This document shows, in pieces, positions 8,843-17,898 of a DNA stretch of 64,000 nucleotides; the stretch's first letter is position 1; the number at the start of each line of letters is the position of its first letter. A model generated the notes under the pieces. It saw only the letters and a program-made list of their open reading frames with translations, made no database searches and was not told the origin of the DNA. A program made the position numbers and the translations under genes. Source of the DNA: Blastococcus sp. TML/M2B (lineage in GTDB: Bacteria; Actinomycetota; Actinomycetes; Mycobacteriales; Geodermatophilaceae); NCBI RefSeq assembly GCF_016612865.1, contig NZ_JAENZZ010000002.1, positions 682,001 to 746,000 of the forward strand, in the 5' to 3' direction.

Positions 8843-8859
8843 ATGACAGATCCGTGACG
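8843..8859 (+). promoter_or_regulatory. Putative operator, copy 2 of shared 17-bp motif
   Basis: ATGACAGATCCGTGACG, 36 bp upstream of the response-regulator ATG and about 70 bp upstream of the divergent membrane protein. It differs from copy 3 (19874-19890) at only two positions. Half-sites TGACA and TGACG are 11 bp apart. Its position suits autoregulation by the adjacent two-component system; this is inference. Confidence 0.5.
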
Positions 8860-8895
8860 ATCTCCGCGCTCAGCCCGCCTTCCCGTGGAGAGGAG

Positions 8896-9630
8896 ATGCA
8901 CAGTTCGGACGTGGACCGTTCAGGCCGTGCGCACGCGGGCACACTGCCCGACGTGCCGCAGTCGGTTCTGGTCATCGAGGACGACGCCCGCATCCGCCGG
9001 GTGGTCGAGATGACCCTGCAGCGCGAGGGCTTCGAGGTGAGCGGTGCCGCCTCCGGCGAGGAGGGATTGGCCCGTCTGAGCGGCCGGCCGTTCGACGTGG
9101 TCCTCCTGGACCTCCGCCTGCCCGGCCTCGACGGTTTCCAGGTGTGCCGCGAGATCCGGAAGACGAGTACGACTCCCGTCATCATGCTGACCGCCCGGTC
9201 CGACAGCGACGACGTCGTGGCCGGACTGGAGGCGGGCGCGGACGACTACGTCACCAAGCCGTTCGTACCCAAGGAGATCGTGGCGCGGGTGCGCGCCATC
9301 GCCCGGCGCAACCGCGGGGGCGGCGAGCCGCCGACGATCGTCGTCAACGGCATCGAGGTGTCCCCGCTCGCCGGCTCGGTCACCCGCGACGGTGTGCCCA
9401 TCGAGCTGACCAAGACCGAGCTGCGCCTCTTCGTCGAACTCGTCGCCGACCGCGGCCGCGTCCTGAGCCGCGAGGACCTGCTGCAACGGGTGTGGGGCTA
9501 CGACTACTTCGGGGACTCCCGCCTCGTGGACGTGCACATCCGCCGGCTGCGCAAGAAGGTCGAGGCCGATCCGGCCCGACCGGAGGTGGTCACCACCGTG
9601 CGGGGCCTGGGGTACCGGGTGCCGGCATGA
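8896..9630 (+). CDS. OmpR-family response regulator
   Basis: Two-component DNA-binding regulator (244 aa). The receiver domain (about residues 23-140) has the acidic pocket VLVIEDD, phosphoacceptor Asp72 in VVLLDLRLPGLDG, and the conserved Thr and Lys in IMLTARS and YVTKPF. The winged-helix effector domain (about 150-244) has ELTKTELRLFVELVADRGRV and the recognition-wing SRLVDVHIRRLRKKVE. The ATG at 8896 has GGAG 5 bases upstream; a shorter start at GTG 8956 is possible. Stop overlaps the kinase ATG. Similar in order to MtrAB-LpqB (regulator, kinase, GerMN lipoprotein), though the lipoprotein here is much shorter. Confidence 0.95.
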   Translation: MHSSDVDRSGRAHAGTLPDVPQSVLVIEDDARIRRVVEMTLQREGFEVSGAASGEEGLARLSGRPFDVVLLDLRLPGLDGFQVCREIRKTSTTPVIMLTARSDSDDVVAGLEAGADDYVTKPFVPKEIVARVRAIARRNRGGGEPPTIVVNGIEVSPLAGSVTRDGVPIELTKTELRLFVELVADRGRVLSREDLLQRVWGYDYFGDSRLVDVHIRRLRKKVEADPARPEVVTTVRGLGYRVPA

Positions 9631-11024
9631 GAGCCGCCCGCTGGCCGGGAACCCTGCGCGGCCGCGCCACCCTGGCGTTCACCACCGTGGCCGTCGTGCT
9701 CAGCATCGTCCTCGCCGTCGGGGTGTGGCTCGGGGTGTCCCGCTACCTGCTCGTCGGCCGGGAACGGGCCACGCTGGCGCAGACCATGGCCAACGCGGCG
9801 CAGGTCCAGCGCGCATCCGGAGCCGCTGGGCTGTCCTCCGAACAGCTGCTGTCGCAGCTCCCGCGAGAGACCGGATCCACGTCCCTCCTGGGCGACGGCG
9901 ACCGCTGGATCACCACGTCGCTGACGGTCGGCCGCGACGACATACCGCCCCGCCTGCGGCAGGTGGTCCTGGACGGGACCCCCGCCCGCCAGCGGTTCGA
10001 CGTGGACGGCCAGACGGTCCTCGGGATCGGCGTGCCCCTCGAGACGACCGGCGGCGGCTACTTCGAGGTGTTCCCGCTGGACGAGCTCGACCACACCTAC
10101 CGGGTGCTCGCCGGCGTCCTCGCCGGCGCGACCCTGGCCGTGGTTCCGGCGTCGCTGCTGGTCGGCAGCTGGGCCACGCGGCCGACGCTCCGCCCGCTCG
10201 ACCGGGTGGCGGGCGCGGCGGCAGCGATCGCGGCCGGCGACCTGACCGCCCGCATCGATCCGCAGGGGGATCCGTCCCTGATCCCCATCGCCCGGTCGTT
10301 CAACGCCACCGTGGCCAGGCTGGAGGAGCGGGTCCGCAGCGACGCCAGGTTCGCCGCCGACGTCAGCCACGAGCTCCGCAGCCCGCTCACCACGATCACA
10401 GGTGCCCTCGCGCTGCTGGAGGCGTACGACGGACACCTCCCTGAGGACGGGCGCGAGGGTCTGGAGCTGCTCCGCGCCGAGGTCACCCGCTTCGAGCGGC
10501 TGGTGGCGGATCTCCTGGAGATCTCCCGCGCCGACGCCGGCGCGGAAGATGCCGTGCTCGAGGACGTCCGCCTGGCCGACCTGGTGACCGAGTCCCTGTC
10601 CAGGCGCCAGACCACCGGCGGGCCGGCTGTTCCCCTCGTCGTCGCCCCCGATGCGCGGACGGCCGTCGTACGTGCGGACAAGCGACGCCTGGAGAGGGTC
10701 GTGAGCAACGTGCTGGAGAACGCCGAGAAGCACGGCGGCGGCGCTACGGCTGTCCGGGTGGAGGCGAGTCCGGCCGAGGCCAGCATCCTGGTGGACGACG
10801 CAGGCCCCGGTGTCCCCGAGGCCGAACGGTCGCGCGTCTTCGAGCGGTTCGCCCGTGGGCGCGACGCGAACCGAGCTCGGTCCGACGGCTCCGGTCTGGG
10901 GCTCTCGCTGGTGGCGCGGCACGTAGGGGGCATGGGCGGCAGCGTCTCGCTGTCCGAGAGCCCCGAGGGCGGAGCACGTCTGACCGTCACCCTGCCCCGT
11001 TGGGAGGCGTCGTGCGACGACTGA
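9627..11024 (+). CDS. Sensor histidine kinase (HAMP, HisKA, HATPase)
   Basis: Membrane histidine kinase (465 aa), partner of the overlapping response regulator. TM1 is at about residues 17-37, an extracytoplasmic sensor domain at about 40-158, TM2 at about 160-181, then a HAMP linker. The phosphorylated His248 lies in FAADVSHELRSPLTTITGA. The ATP-binding domain has the N box NVLENAEKH, G1 DDAGPGVPEAE and G2 GSGLGLSLVARHVGG. The sensor domain has no recognised fold, so the stimulus is unknown; the location suggests an envelope signal. Followed at once by a GerMN lipoprotein whose start lies inside the kinase 3' end. Confidence 0.95.
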   Translation: MRAARWPGTLRGRATLAFTTVAVVLSIVLAVGVWLGVSRYLLVGRERATLAQTMANAAQVQRASGAAGLSSEQLLSQLPRETGSTSLLGDGDRWITTSLTVGRDDIPPRLRQVVLDGTPARQRFDVDGQTVLGIGVPLETTGGGYFEVFPLDELDHTYRVLAGVLAGATLAVVPASLLVGSWATRPTLRPLDRVAGAAAAIAAGDLTARIDPQGDPSLIPIARSFNATVARLEERVRSDARFAADVSHELRSPLTTITGALALLEAYDGHLPEDGREGLELLRAEVTRFERLVADLLEISRADAGAEDAVLEDVRLADLVTESLSRRQTTGGPAVPLVVAPDARTAVVRADKRRLERVVSNVLENAEKHGGGATAVRVEASPAEASILVDDAGPGVPEAERSRVFERFARGRDANRARSDGSGLGLSLVARHVGGMGGSVSLSESPEGGARLTVTLPRWEASCDD

Positions 11025-11558
11025 TCATCTGCTTCCCTCGCCTCGGGAATGGCGCTCGCCGCCTGCGGCGTGCCGACCCAGGACCGGCCCGAGAGCCTCG
11101 TCGTCGGGGCCCCGGCTCGGACCTCGACCACCGAGCCGGTGGTGGACGACGGCGCCGTCGAGCTGTGGTTCATCCGCGGCCGTCAGCTCGAGGCGGTGTC
11201 CCGGCCCGTCGGACCGGCCGACGTGCACGCCGCCCTGGACCTGCTCGTCGCAGGGCTGACACCGTCCGAGGTCGACGCAGGATTGCGGACGGCGCTGGCA
11301 CCGCAGACCCTGCGGCACAGCGGACCCACCCCGGACGACCCTTCGGTCACCGTCACGGTCACCCGTGAGTTCACCGGTCTCCTGGGGGGCAACCAGCAGC
11401 TCGCCGTCGCCCAGATCGTCTGGACGGTGACCGAGTTCCCCGGGGTGGACGAGGTCCGGTTCAGCGTCGACGGCAGCCCCCTGGAGGTGCCCACCGACGA
11501 CGGGCTCACCGACGAACCGGTCGACCGGGCCGACTACGGATCGGTGGCACCCCGGTGA
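11012..11558 (+). CDS. GerMN-domain lipoprotein (frameshift in signal peptide)
   Basis: Short secreted lipoprotein with one GerMN domain: VELWFIRGRQLEAVSRPV, the helix ALDLLVAGLTPSE, then LAPQTLRHSGP and the C-terminal strand VDEVRFSVDGSPLEVP. The downstream frame alone would start at ATG 11049, giving a truncated MALAACG. Joining from GTG 11012 after deleting one base near 11034-11037 yields a normal lipoprotein signal, MRRLIICFLASGMALAACG, with lipobox ALAAC. That reconstruction is convincing and points to a sequence error rather than a dead gene. It overlaps the kinase upstream and the DUF2254 gene downstream. Likely accessory to the two-component system, by analogy with LpqB. Confidence 0.8.
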
Positions 11559-12946
11559 GGGCGGGTCGAGCACGCCCGGGCGCCGGGAGCTGGGTGTGGA
11601 GCCGGTTGCGCAGCTCCCTGTGGCCACTCCCGGTCCTCGCCATCGCACTGGCCATCGGGCTCGGCATCGGTCTGCCGGCGGTGGACCAGGTTCTCGAGGA
11701 ACCCGGCGGGGAGCATCCGCTCACCTTCGTGTTCGGAGGGGGACCCTCCGCGGCGCGCGACGTCCTCGCCGCCATCGCCGGATCCCTGATCTCGGTGACC
11801 GGCCTGACGTTCTCCTTCACCGTCGTCGCCCTCCAGCTGAGCAGCAGCCAGCACTCACCGCGTCTGCTGCAGACGTTCGTGACCGACCGCGTCGTCCAGG
11901 CCACCCTCGCCGTCCTGGTCGGCACCTTCGTCTACGCCCTGACGGTGCTGCGGACGGTGCGGACGGAGCAGTCGGCCGGTCCCGCGTTCGTCCCCCGGGC
12001 CTCGGTCACCGCGGCGTTCGTGCTGACGGTGGTCAGCGTCGTGGCCCTGGTCCTCTTCCTCGGCCACCTGGCGCGCTCGCTCCGCGTCGAGACCATGCTG
12101 CGGGACGTCTCCGACGAGGCCCAGGCCACCTTCGCCCGCGAACTTCCGAGCGACGACGGCGATGCGGCGGGCTATGTCCTTCCGACCGGCACCCCGGCAA
12201 TCGTCGTCGCCTCGGCCAGCGGGTTCATCACCCATGTGGACGGGCCCCGCATCGTGGATGTGGCCGAGTCCGCCGGGGCCACGGTGCTCCTCGCCCACCG
12301 CATCGGGGACTCCGTCGTCGCCGGTACCCCCCTTGCACACGTCTGGCCCTCACACCCGGGAGCGGAGGCCGACACCGATGCGGTGAAGCGGTCGCTGGAC
12401 GAGAGCGTGCACCTGCGCTTCGAGCGCGTCCCCGACCACGACATCGCCTACAGCCTCCGCAAGACGGTCGACATCGCCGTGCGGGCGCTCTCCCCGGGCA
12501 CCAACGACCCGACGACAGCCGTGCACGCCCTCTCGCACGTCTCCGCCCTGCTGGGCGAGGTCCTCACCCGCCCGCCTCGGGCGACGCCCTTGCACGACCA
12601 CGACGGCGTCCTGCGCCTCCTGCTGCCCCAGTGGGACCTGTCGGCTCTCGTCCAGCTGGGGCTCGAGGAGCCGGTGCACTTCGCGGAGGGACAGCCCGCC
12701 GTCCTGCGCCGCCTGGCTGCCCTGCTGCGCGAGCTCGCTTGGCGGGCTCCACGCGGGGTGATCGATCAACAACTGACCGACCACATGGATCGGATCGTCC
12801 GGCTGTCGGAGACGTCCGCGGCCGTGGACGCCACCGAGACGGCGCGCTGGCGGCGGCAGCTCGCGGACGCGCTCGCGGGCGACTGGCCCCCGGACACGTG
12901 GACCGACCGGTCAGGCGTCGCGGGCGCGCACCCCTTCCAGGCTTGA
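11555..12946 (+). CDS. DUF2254 membrane protein
   Basis: Protein of 463 aa from the DUF2254 family, function unknown. The N-terminal half holds membrane helices: WPLPVLAIALAIGLGIGLP (about 24-42), a pair around 68-90 with the family motif SVTGLTFSFTVVALQLSS, and two further helices near 108-130 and 145-170. It continues SQHSPRLLQTFVTDRVVQ, typical of the family. The C-terminal soluble part contains ALSPGTNDPTTAVHALSH, also diagnostic. GTG start overlaps the preceding stop. The 3' end overlaps the convergent DUF421 gene by 36 bp. Confidence 0.92.
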   Translation: MRAGRARPGAGSWVWSRLRSSLWPLPVLAIALAIGLGIGLPAVDQVLEEPGGEHPLTFVFGGGPSAARDVLAAIAGSLISVTGLTFSFTVVALQLSSSQHSPRLLQTFVTDRVVQATLAVLVGTFVYALTVLRTVRTEQSAGPAFVPRASVTAAFVLTVVSVVALVLFLGHLARSLRVETMLRDVSDEAQATFARELPSDDGDAAGYVLPTGTPAIVVASASGFITHVDGPRIVDVAESAGATVLLAHRIGDSVVAGTPLAHVWPSHPGAEADTDAVKRSLDESVHLRFERVPDHDIAYSLRKTVDIAVRALSPGTNDPTTAVHALSHVSALLGEVLTRPPRATPLHDHDGVLRLLLPQWDLSALVQLGLEEPVHFAEGQPAVLRRLAALLRELAWRAPRGVIDQQLTDHMDRIVRLSETSAAVDATETARWRRQLADALAGDWPPDTWTDRSGVAGAHPFQA

Positions 12947-13432
12947 CCCGTTCCCCAGCCGACTGGCCGAGATGACGCTCAAGGAGCCGTCGCTCTCCAG
13001 GACGACGGCGGCGGTCGACGTGAGGTCGCCGGACCCGGTCGCTCTCACCGCCTGGCGGACCTCGTCCATCGTCACGCGTTCGGCCCGCAACGCCTCCGGC
13101 AGGGCGCGCCCGTCGCGGAGCAGCAGGGTCGGCCGTGCGGTCACCACCTTCCGACCGCCCGGCCAGCGCACGGTGCCCCAGGCCACCAGCGACTGGAGCA
13201 GCGCCAGCACGGCCAGCGCAAGCGCACCCTCTGTCCAGGACACGTCGCTGTTGAGCAGGATCGTCGCCAGGGTGGAACCGAGGGCGACGGTGACGACCAG
13301 GTCGAAGGCGTTGAGCTTGGCCAGCGTGCGCTTGCCGGACAGCCGGAGGACCACCACCACGGTGAGGTAGGCGCTGGCGCCGATGACGGCCACCCGGACC
13401 AGGTCGGACCACGAGTCGAACCACACGGTCAC
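12911..13432 (-). CDS. DUF421/YetF-family membrane protein
   Basis: Protein of 173 aa, DUF421 (YetF) family. Three membrane helices lie in the first 90 residues, including the diagnostic RLSGKRTLAKLNAFDLVVTV and LGSTLATILLNSDVSW. A cytoplasmic alpha/beta domain follows, with RPTLLLRDGRALPEALRAER and the closing strand VVLESDGSLSVI. The function of the family is not established; related proteins influence spore and germination membranes in Bacillus. ATG start overlaps the antiporter stop (13429-13432), so it is the last gene of the minus-strand operon that begins with the oxidoreductase. Confidence 0.9.
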   Translation of the reverse strand: MTVWFDSWSDLVRVAVIGASAYLTVVVVLRLSGKRTLAKLNAFDLVVTVALGSTLATILLNSDVSWTEGALALAVLALLQSLVAWGTVRWPGGRKVVTARPTLLLRDGRALPEALRAERVTMDEVRQAVRATGSGDLTSTAAVVLESDGSLSVISASRLGNGSSLEGVRARDA

Positions 13433-14679
13433 TCCTCCCTCTCGCTCACGCGTTTCCTGTGCCCGCTGCCGGCCCCGGCCTGGGCGGCCCGCCGGTAGAA
13501 CACCCGGCTAGGCGCCGACGTCGTCCCGTGGACGACCGTGCTGGCGGCGACGACGAGGCTGCCGGCCGCGAGCACGACCGGATCCACGGCCAGCCGCTCG
13601 GCCTCCATCGCCAGGTAGAACACCGCCGACACCCCGATCGGGCCGAACCACCCGAGGAAGGCCGCGTCCGGCCCACCCAGGCCGAGGGGCCGGCGCAGCA
13701 ACCACACCACCGGTAGCCGACGGAGAAGCAGGACACCGACGACGAGGGCGAGCCCACGCCAGCCCAGGTCTGCCCACGCCGACCACGGCAGGACGGCTCC
13801 GAGGCCCACGAAGAGCGGCAGCACCAGGAAGCGGTTGACCGCCTCGTCGATCGGCACGTCGTCGGTGCGGTCCGGGCCGGTGGCCGCGTAGTTGAAGGCG
13901 AGCCCCGCCACGAACACCGCGAGGATGCCGTCCACGTGCAGCAGCCCGGCTGCCCCCAGGACGGCGAAGGCCAGCACCGCGGTGAAGAGCAGCCGGGGGC
14001 CGGTGTCGACGGACCCGTGGTTCTTCCCCGCCTGCAGCGCGCGGGCGCCGAGCCAGCCGGCCGGGACGCCCAGCAGGACCGCCCCGGCCACCTGCCACAC
14101 CGACTCGGCCAGCGCGGCACCGATGCTGTCGGCGCCGGCCACGGCGAGGGCCAGCAGGACCAGGGGCAACGCCAGGCCGTCGTTGGCCCCGGACTCCAGC
14201 GACAGGATCTGCCGGTCCGGGGCCGGGAGGTCCTCCTCGGCCGGCCCGCCGGTCACGACGCTGGAGGCCAGCACGGGGTCTGTGGGGCACAGCGCGGCAC
14301 CGATCAGCACCGCCGTGCCGAGCCCGACACCCAGCACCCACGCGGCGAGCCCCGCGGTGACCCCGGCCATGACCGGCATCGCGACCGCCAGCAGGAGGAG
14401 CACCGGGCGCAGCCGCCTGCGGGCGCCGCCGAACGGGTACCGCAGGGCCACCGCCATCACCGAGATCGCCAGCAGCAGGCGGGTGGTCGTGTGCAGCCAG
14501 GTGCTGTCCTCGGTCAGGGGCGGCACGTCGAGCAGGCCCAGCAGCTCCGGCCCCAGGAGCACGCCCGCGGCGAGCGCGAGAACCGGCTCGGAGACGGGGA
14601 GACGACGCAACCGATCCGACAGCGCAGCCACCGCCAGGCCCAGCACGCCCGCGGCGACGAGCACGACGTCGATCAGCAC
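13429..14679 (-). CDS. CPA-type cation/proton antiporter
   Basis: Inner-membrane Na+(K+)/H+ antiporter (416 aa) with about 12 hydrophobic segments. Family signatures are ALAAGVLLGPELLGLLDVPP near the N-terminus, the unwound core motif CPTDPVLASSVVTG, and SLESGANDGLALPLVLLALA with an Asn-Asp pair that would carry the ions. The GTG at 14679 is used because it directly precedes the first helix (VLIDVVLVAAGVLGLAVAAL) with a GAAGG/GCGAGG context; an upstream ATG at 14763 would add 28 non-hydrophobic residues. It may move protons or sodium to support the neighbouring transport and redox genes. Ion specificity cannot be read from the sequence. Confidence 0.9.
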   Translation of the reverse strand: MLIDVVLVAAGVLGLAVAALSDRLRRLPVSEPVLALAAGVLLGPELLGLLDVPPLTEDSTWLHTTTRLLLAISVMAVALRYPFGGARRRLRPVLLLLAVAMPVMAGVTAGLAAWVLGVGLGTAVLIGAALCPTDPVLASSVVTGGPAEEDLPAPDRQILSLESGANDGLALPLVLLALAVAGADSIGAALAESVWQVAGAVLLGVPAGWLGARALQAGKNHGSVDTGPRLLFTAVLAFAVLGAAGLLHVDGILAVFVAGLAFNYAATGPDRTDDVPIDEAVNRFLVLPLFVGLGAVLPWSAWADLGWRGLALVVGVLLLRRLPVVWLLRRPLGLGGPDAAFLGWFGPIGVSAVFYLAMEAERLAVDPVVLAAGSLVVAASTVVHGTTSAPSRVFYRRAAQAGAGSGHRKRVSEREE

Positions 14680-14704
14680 CGGCCTCGCCCTTCGCGACCA
14701 GTAC

Positions 14705-15364
14705 TCACAGCTGGGGCCGGACGCCGGCCTCGTCCCGGAGGTCGGCGGGCTGCAGCGGTCCACGTCCGTCGACTGCGGCCTGCCCCGGGCCGCGCCGCCC
14801 CAGCGGAAGCACCGTCCGCCGCCGGGCGCCCTCGAGCTCCAGCGCCAGAGCCGCGTAGAAGGCGACGACCGCCAGCGCCAGACCGACCCAGCCGGCCGCG
14901 GTCTTCCACCCGGTCGAGCCGGTGAGCTCGTAGGCCCCCGTGACGAGGAAGCGGGTGCCGGCCAGCGCCATGACCGCGGCAGGCACGGCCTTGCTGCCCG
15001 CGGCGGCGGCCGCCGGGACGACCATGGCGAGGCCGGCGGTCAGCAGGAAGACGCCGAGGCCGTCGCTGACCGCGCCCGGGGGCGAGGTCAGCGTCGTGTA
15101 GCCGATGACCGCCCAGGTGCCAGACAGGATGCCCATGCCGGTGGCGGCCACCGGATCGCGGCTGAGGAAGCCGATGACCGCGGCCAGGAACTGCAGCGGC
15201 AGCGTGGCGAGCAGCGCCGTCAGCGCCGCGATCCGGCCCTCGGCGAGAGCGATCCAGCCGAGCTGGACCGCGCTGAACATCACGGTCGACAGGGCCAGCG
15301 CGAGAAACCCCGGGGGCAGCGGGGTGGCGATGGGCCGGAGGACGACGCGGGTCTGCGGCTCCAT
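14705..15364 (-). CDS. GPR1/FUN34/YaaH-like membrane protein
   Basis: Membrane protein of 219 aa with six predicted helices, resembling the acetate/succinate uptake family. The family start pattern is visible in PIATPLPPGFLALALSTVMF, followed by alternating helices such as LPLQFLAAVIGFLSRDPVAA and GILSGTWAVIGYTTL. The C-terminal 30 residues are hydrophilic. ATG start overlaps the stop of the helical-protein gene (ATGA). Position between an oxidoreductase and an antiporter suggests transport of a small acid linked to the redox reaction; this is inference. Confidence 0.72.
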   Translation of the reverse strand: MEPQTRVVLRPIATPLPPGFLALALSTVMFSAVQLGWIALAEGRIAALTALLATLPLQFLAAVIGFLSRDPVAATGMGILSGTWAVIGYTTLTSPPGAVSDGLGVFLLTAGLAMVVPAAAAAGSKAVPAAVMALAGTRFLVTGAYELTGSTGWKTAAGWVGLALAVVAFYAALALELEGARRRTVLPLGRRGPGQAAVDGRGPLQPADLRDEAGVRPQL

Positions 15365-15846
15365 CAGCTGACCAGCGCCTGCGTCGCGGACTCCTTGAGC
15401 TTGGCGTTGGCCCAGCGCATCTGCCGCAGCGTGTCGGGGTGGCAGCGCTCGGCCAGTTCCAGCAGTTCCCGCTTGCGAGCGCCCTGCGCGGCCTGGGCCA
15501 GCAGCTCCCAGTCCAGGGACACCCCGGCGGCCTCGCGGTGCACGTGCCGCAGATCGGCGAGCAGCAGCAGCCCGGGCTCGGGCCGGCGGCCGAGCAGGTC
15601 CGACGTGGCCTGCTGGATCTTCTCCAGGATCCCCGGCTCGCCCTCCGGTTCGGGGTCGAGGTCGACGCCGAAGTCTGCCCCGATGCGGGCCAGCTCCTGC
15701 ACGTGCCGCTGCGACCAGCCGGCGATGTCGCGGGCGACGTAGAACACCTCGTGGTCGGCCTTGTGCCGGTCGGACACGGCCAGCAGCACCCGGGCGAGGT
15801 GGTTCTCCGAGCGGTGCAGTTCCTCGATGGCCAGGCCCAGCTTCAT
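15364..15846 (-). CDS. All-helical cytoplasmic protein, ferritin-like candidate
   Basis: Soluble protein of 160 aa, not assigned to a named family. It reads as long amphipathic helices with many His and Glu: MKLGLAIEELHRSENHLARV, DRHKADHEVFYVARDIAGWS, LLLLADLRHVHREAAGVSLD and KRELLELAERCHPDTLRQMR. The spacing resembles a four-helix bundle with candidate metal ligands (E8, H11, H16; H34; H125-H127 region), but no ExxH pair is unambiguous. Its ATG overlaps the oxidoreductase stop and its stop overlaps the next ATG, so it is tightly coupled and may be a dedicated partner of that enzyme. Confidence 0.7.
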   Translation of the reverse strand: MKLGLAIEELHRSENHLARVLLAVSDRHKADHEVFYVARDIAGWSQRHVQELARIGADFGVDLDPEPEGEPGILEKIQQATSDLLGRRPEPGLLLLADLRHVHREAAGVSLDWELLAQAAQGARKRELLELAERCHPDTLRQMRWANAKLKESATQALVS

Positions 15847-17898
15847 CGCGCACCTCCCGTGGCGAGCTCCTCCACGGCCTCGGCCGCAGGCCCGCCCCGC
15901 GTCGGCGGTACGTCGCCGGTGACCGGCCGCGAGCTCGTGGTGGTGGGCGCCGCCGACGGGCCGTCCCCGGAGCCGAGCCGGTCGGCCGCGGCGGCGGCGG
16001 TCTTGAAGATCGGCTGCTTGGAGCAGGGGTCCCAGTCGGTGAGGGTGAGTTCGTTGGCCGCCCGGCCGAAGCCGTCCGGCTCGTGCCCGCCGGGCTCGTC
16101 CCAGTAGCCGTAGTGGAACGGCAGGAACAGCACCCCCGGCCTGATGCCGCTGATCCGCAGCTTCGCCTCCACGCGCCCGCGTGGCGTCCGCAGCTCCAGC
16201 AGGTCGCCCTCGGCCCAGCCTCGGTCGGCGACGTCCGAGGCCGACATCTCGACCCAGACCTCGGGCGCAGCGGCCTGCAGCTGCGGCGCTCGGCCGGTCT
16301 TCGTGCGGGTGTGGAAGTGGTAGAGCGTGCGGCCGGTGATCAGTTGGAACGGGTACTCCTCGCTGACCAGCTCGTGCGGCGGCAGGTACTCGGCAGCCTT
16401 GAGCACCGCCCGGCCCGTCGGGTTGAGCGCGCGGTACTCGGTCTCGTCCAGCGCGGCGCCGGTGACCAGGTCGCGGCCGTAGCTCTCGCAGTACTCCGGC
16501 TGCGCCCAGAACTGCCCGTCGACGTAGATGTGCTGGGTGCCGTCGGGCGCGTCCTCGGTGACCGGCCACTGGATCCCGCTACCGCCGCGCAGCTTGTCGT
16601 AGGACAGACCGCTGTAGTCGCACGGCCGTCCCTTCGAGCACTCCTTCCAGCCCTCGAAGGCGCCCTCGGGGTCCGACCACTTCACCAGCGGGGCGCCGTC
16701 CTTGTCCCGCAGGTCCAGCCGCCGGGCGAAGTCGATGAGGATGTCCAGGTCGGCACGCGCCTCCCCCGGCGGCTCGACCGCCTTCTCCGACAGGTGCACC
16801 GTGCGGTCGACGTTGGTGAAGGTGCCCGTCTTCTCACCCCACGTCGCCGCGGGCAGGACGACGTCAGCCAGCTGCGCGGTCTCGGACAGGAAGATGTCCT
16901 GCACGACCAGGAACAGCCGCTCCTGCGCCAGGATCTCCCGGATCCGGGCCAGCTCGGGCAGCGAGACCGCCGGGTTGGTCGCAGTGACGTAGAGGAAGCG
17001 GATCGACCCCTCCTCCGCGTAGCGGAACATCTGCATGGCGTGCGTGGGCGGCGAGTAGTGCGGGATGTCCATCGGGTCGACGTTCCAGATGCGGGCGAGG
17101 TCCTTGATGTGGCTGTCGTTGGACCAGTTGCGGAACGCCGGCAGGTCACCGTCGGCGCCCGCCTCGCGGGTGTTCTGCGCCGTCGGCTGGCCGTTCATCT
17201 GCAGGATCCCGCAGCCGGGCCGGCCGAGCATGCCTCGCACGACGTTGATGTTGTTGACCTGGACGGCGGCCGCCGTGGCCTGGTGGGACTGGTAGAAGCC
17301 CTGCAGCACCGTCGACAGCAGCCGCTGCGCGTGCCCGATGATGCGGGCCGCCGCGCGGATGTCCTCGGCCGGGACGTCGCACACCTCGGCAGCGACCTCC
17401 GGCGGGTAGTCGCGGACGCGCTTCTCCAGCTCGTCGAAGCCGACGGTGTGGGCCTCGATGTACTCGCGGTCGATCCAGCCGTTGCCGACGATCTCGTGCA
17501 GCAGAGCGTTCATCAGCATCACGTTGGTGCCCGGCCGTGGGGCCAGGTGCACGGTGGCCGCTCGGGCCACGGGCGTCTCACGCGGGTCGACGCAGATGAT
17601 CTGCGGCGGGTTCGGCCCGGCGAGCCGGTCGAGGATGCGGGTCCAGAGGACGGTCTGGGTCTCGGCCATGTTGTGCCCGTAGAGGGCTATCACGTCGGCG
17701 GAGTCGATGTCCGTGTAGCTGCCCGGCTGGCCGTCGGAGGCGAAGGTCTCCTTGAGCGCGGCGGCCGCCGTGGCCGTGCACAGCCGGGTGTTGCCGTCGA
17801 CGTGATTGGTGCCGATCCCGCCGTGCGCGATCAGCCCGAGGGTGTAGTACTCCTCGAGGAACAGCTGCCCGGTCGTGTAGAAGGCGACTGCGCTCGGG

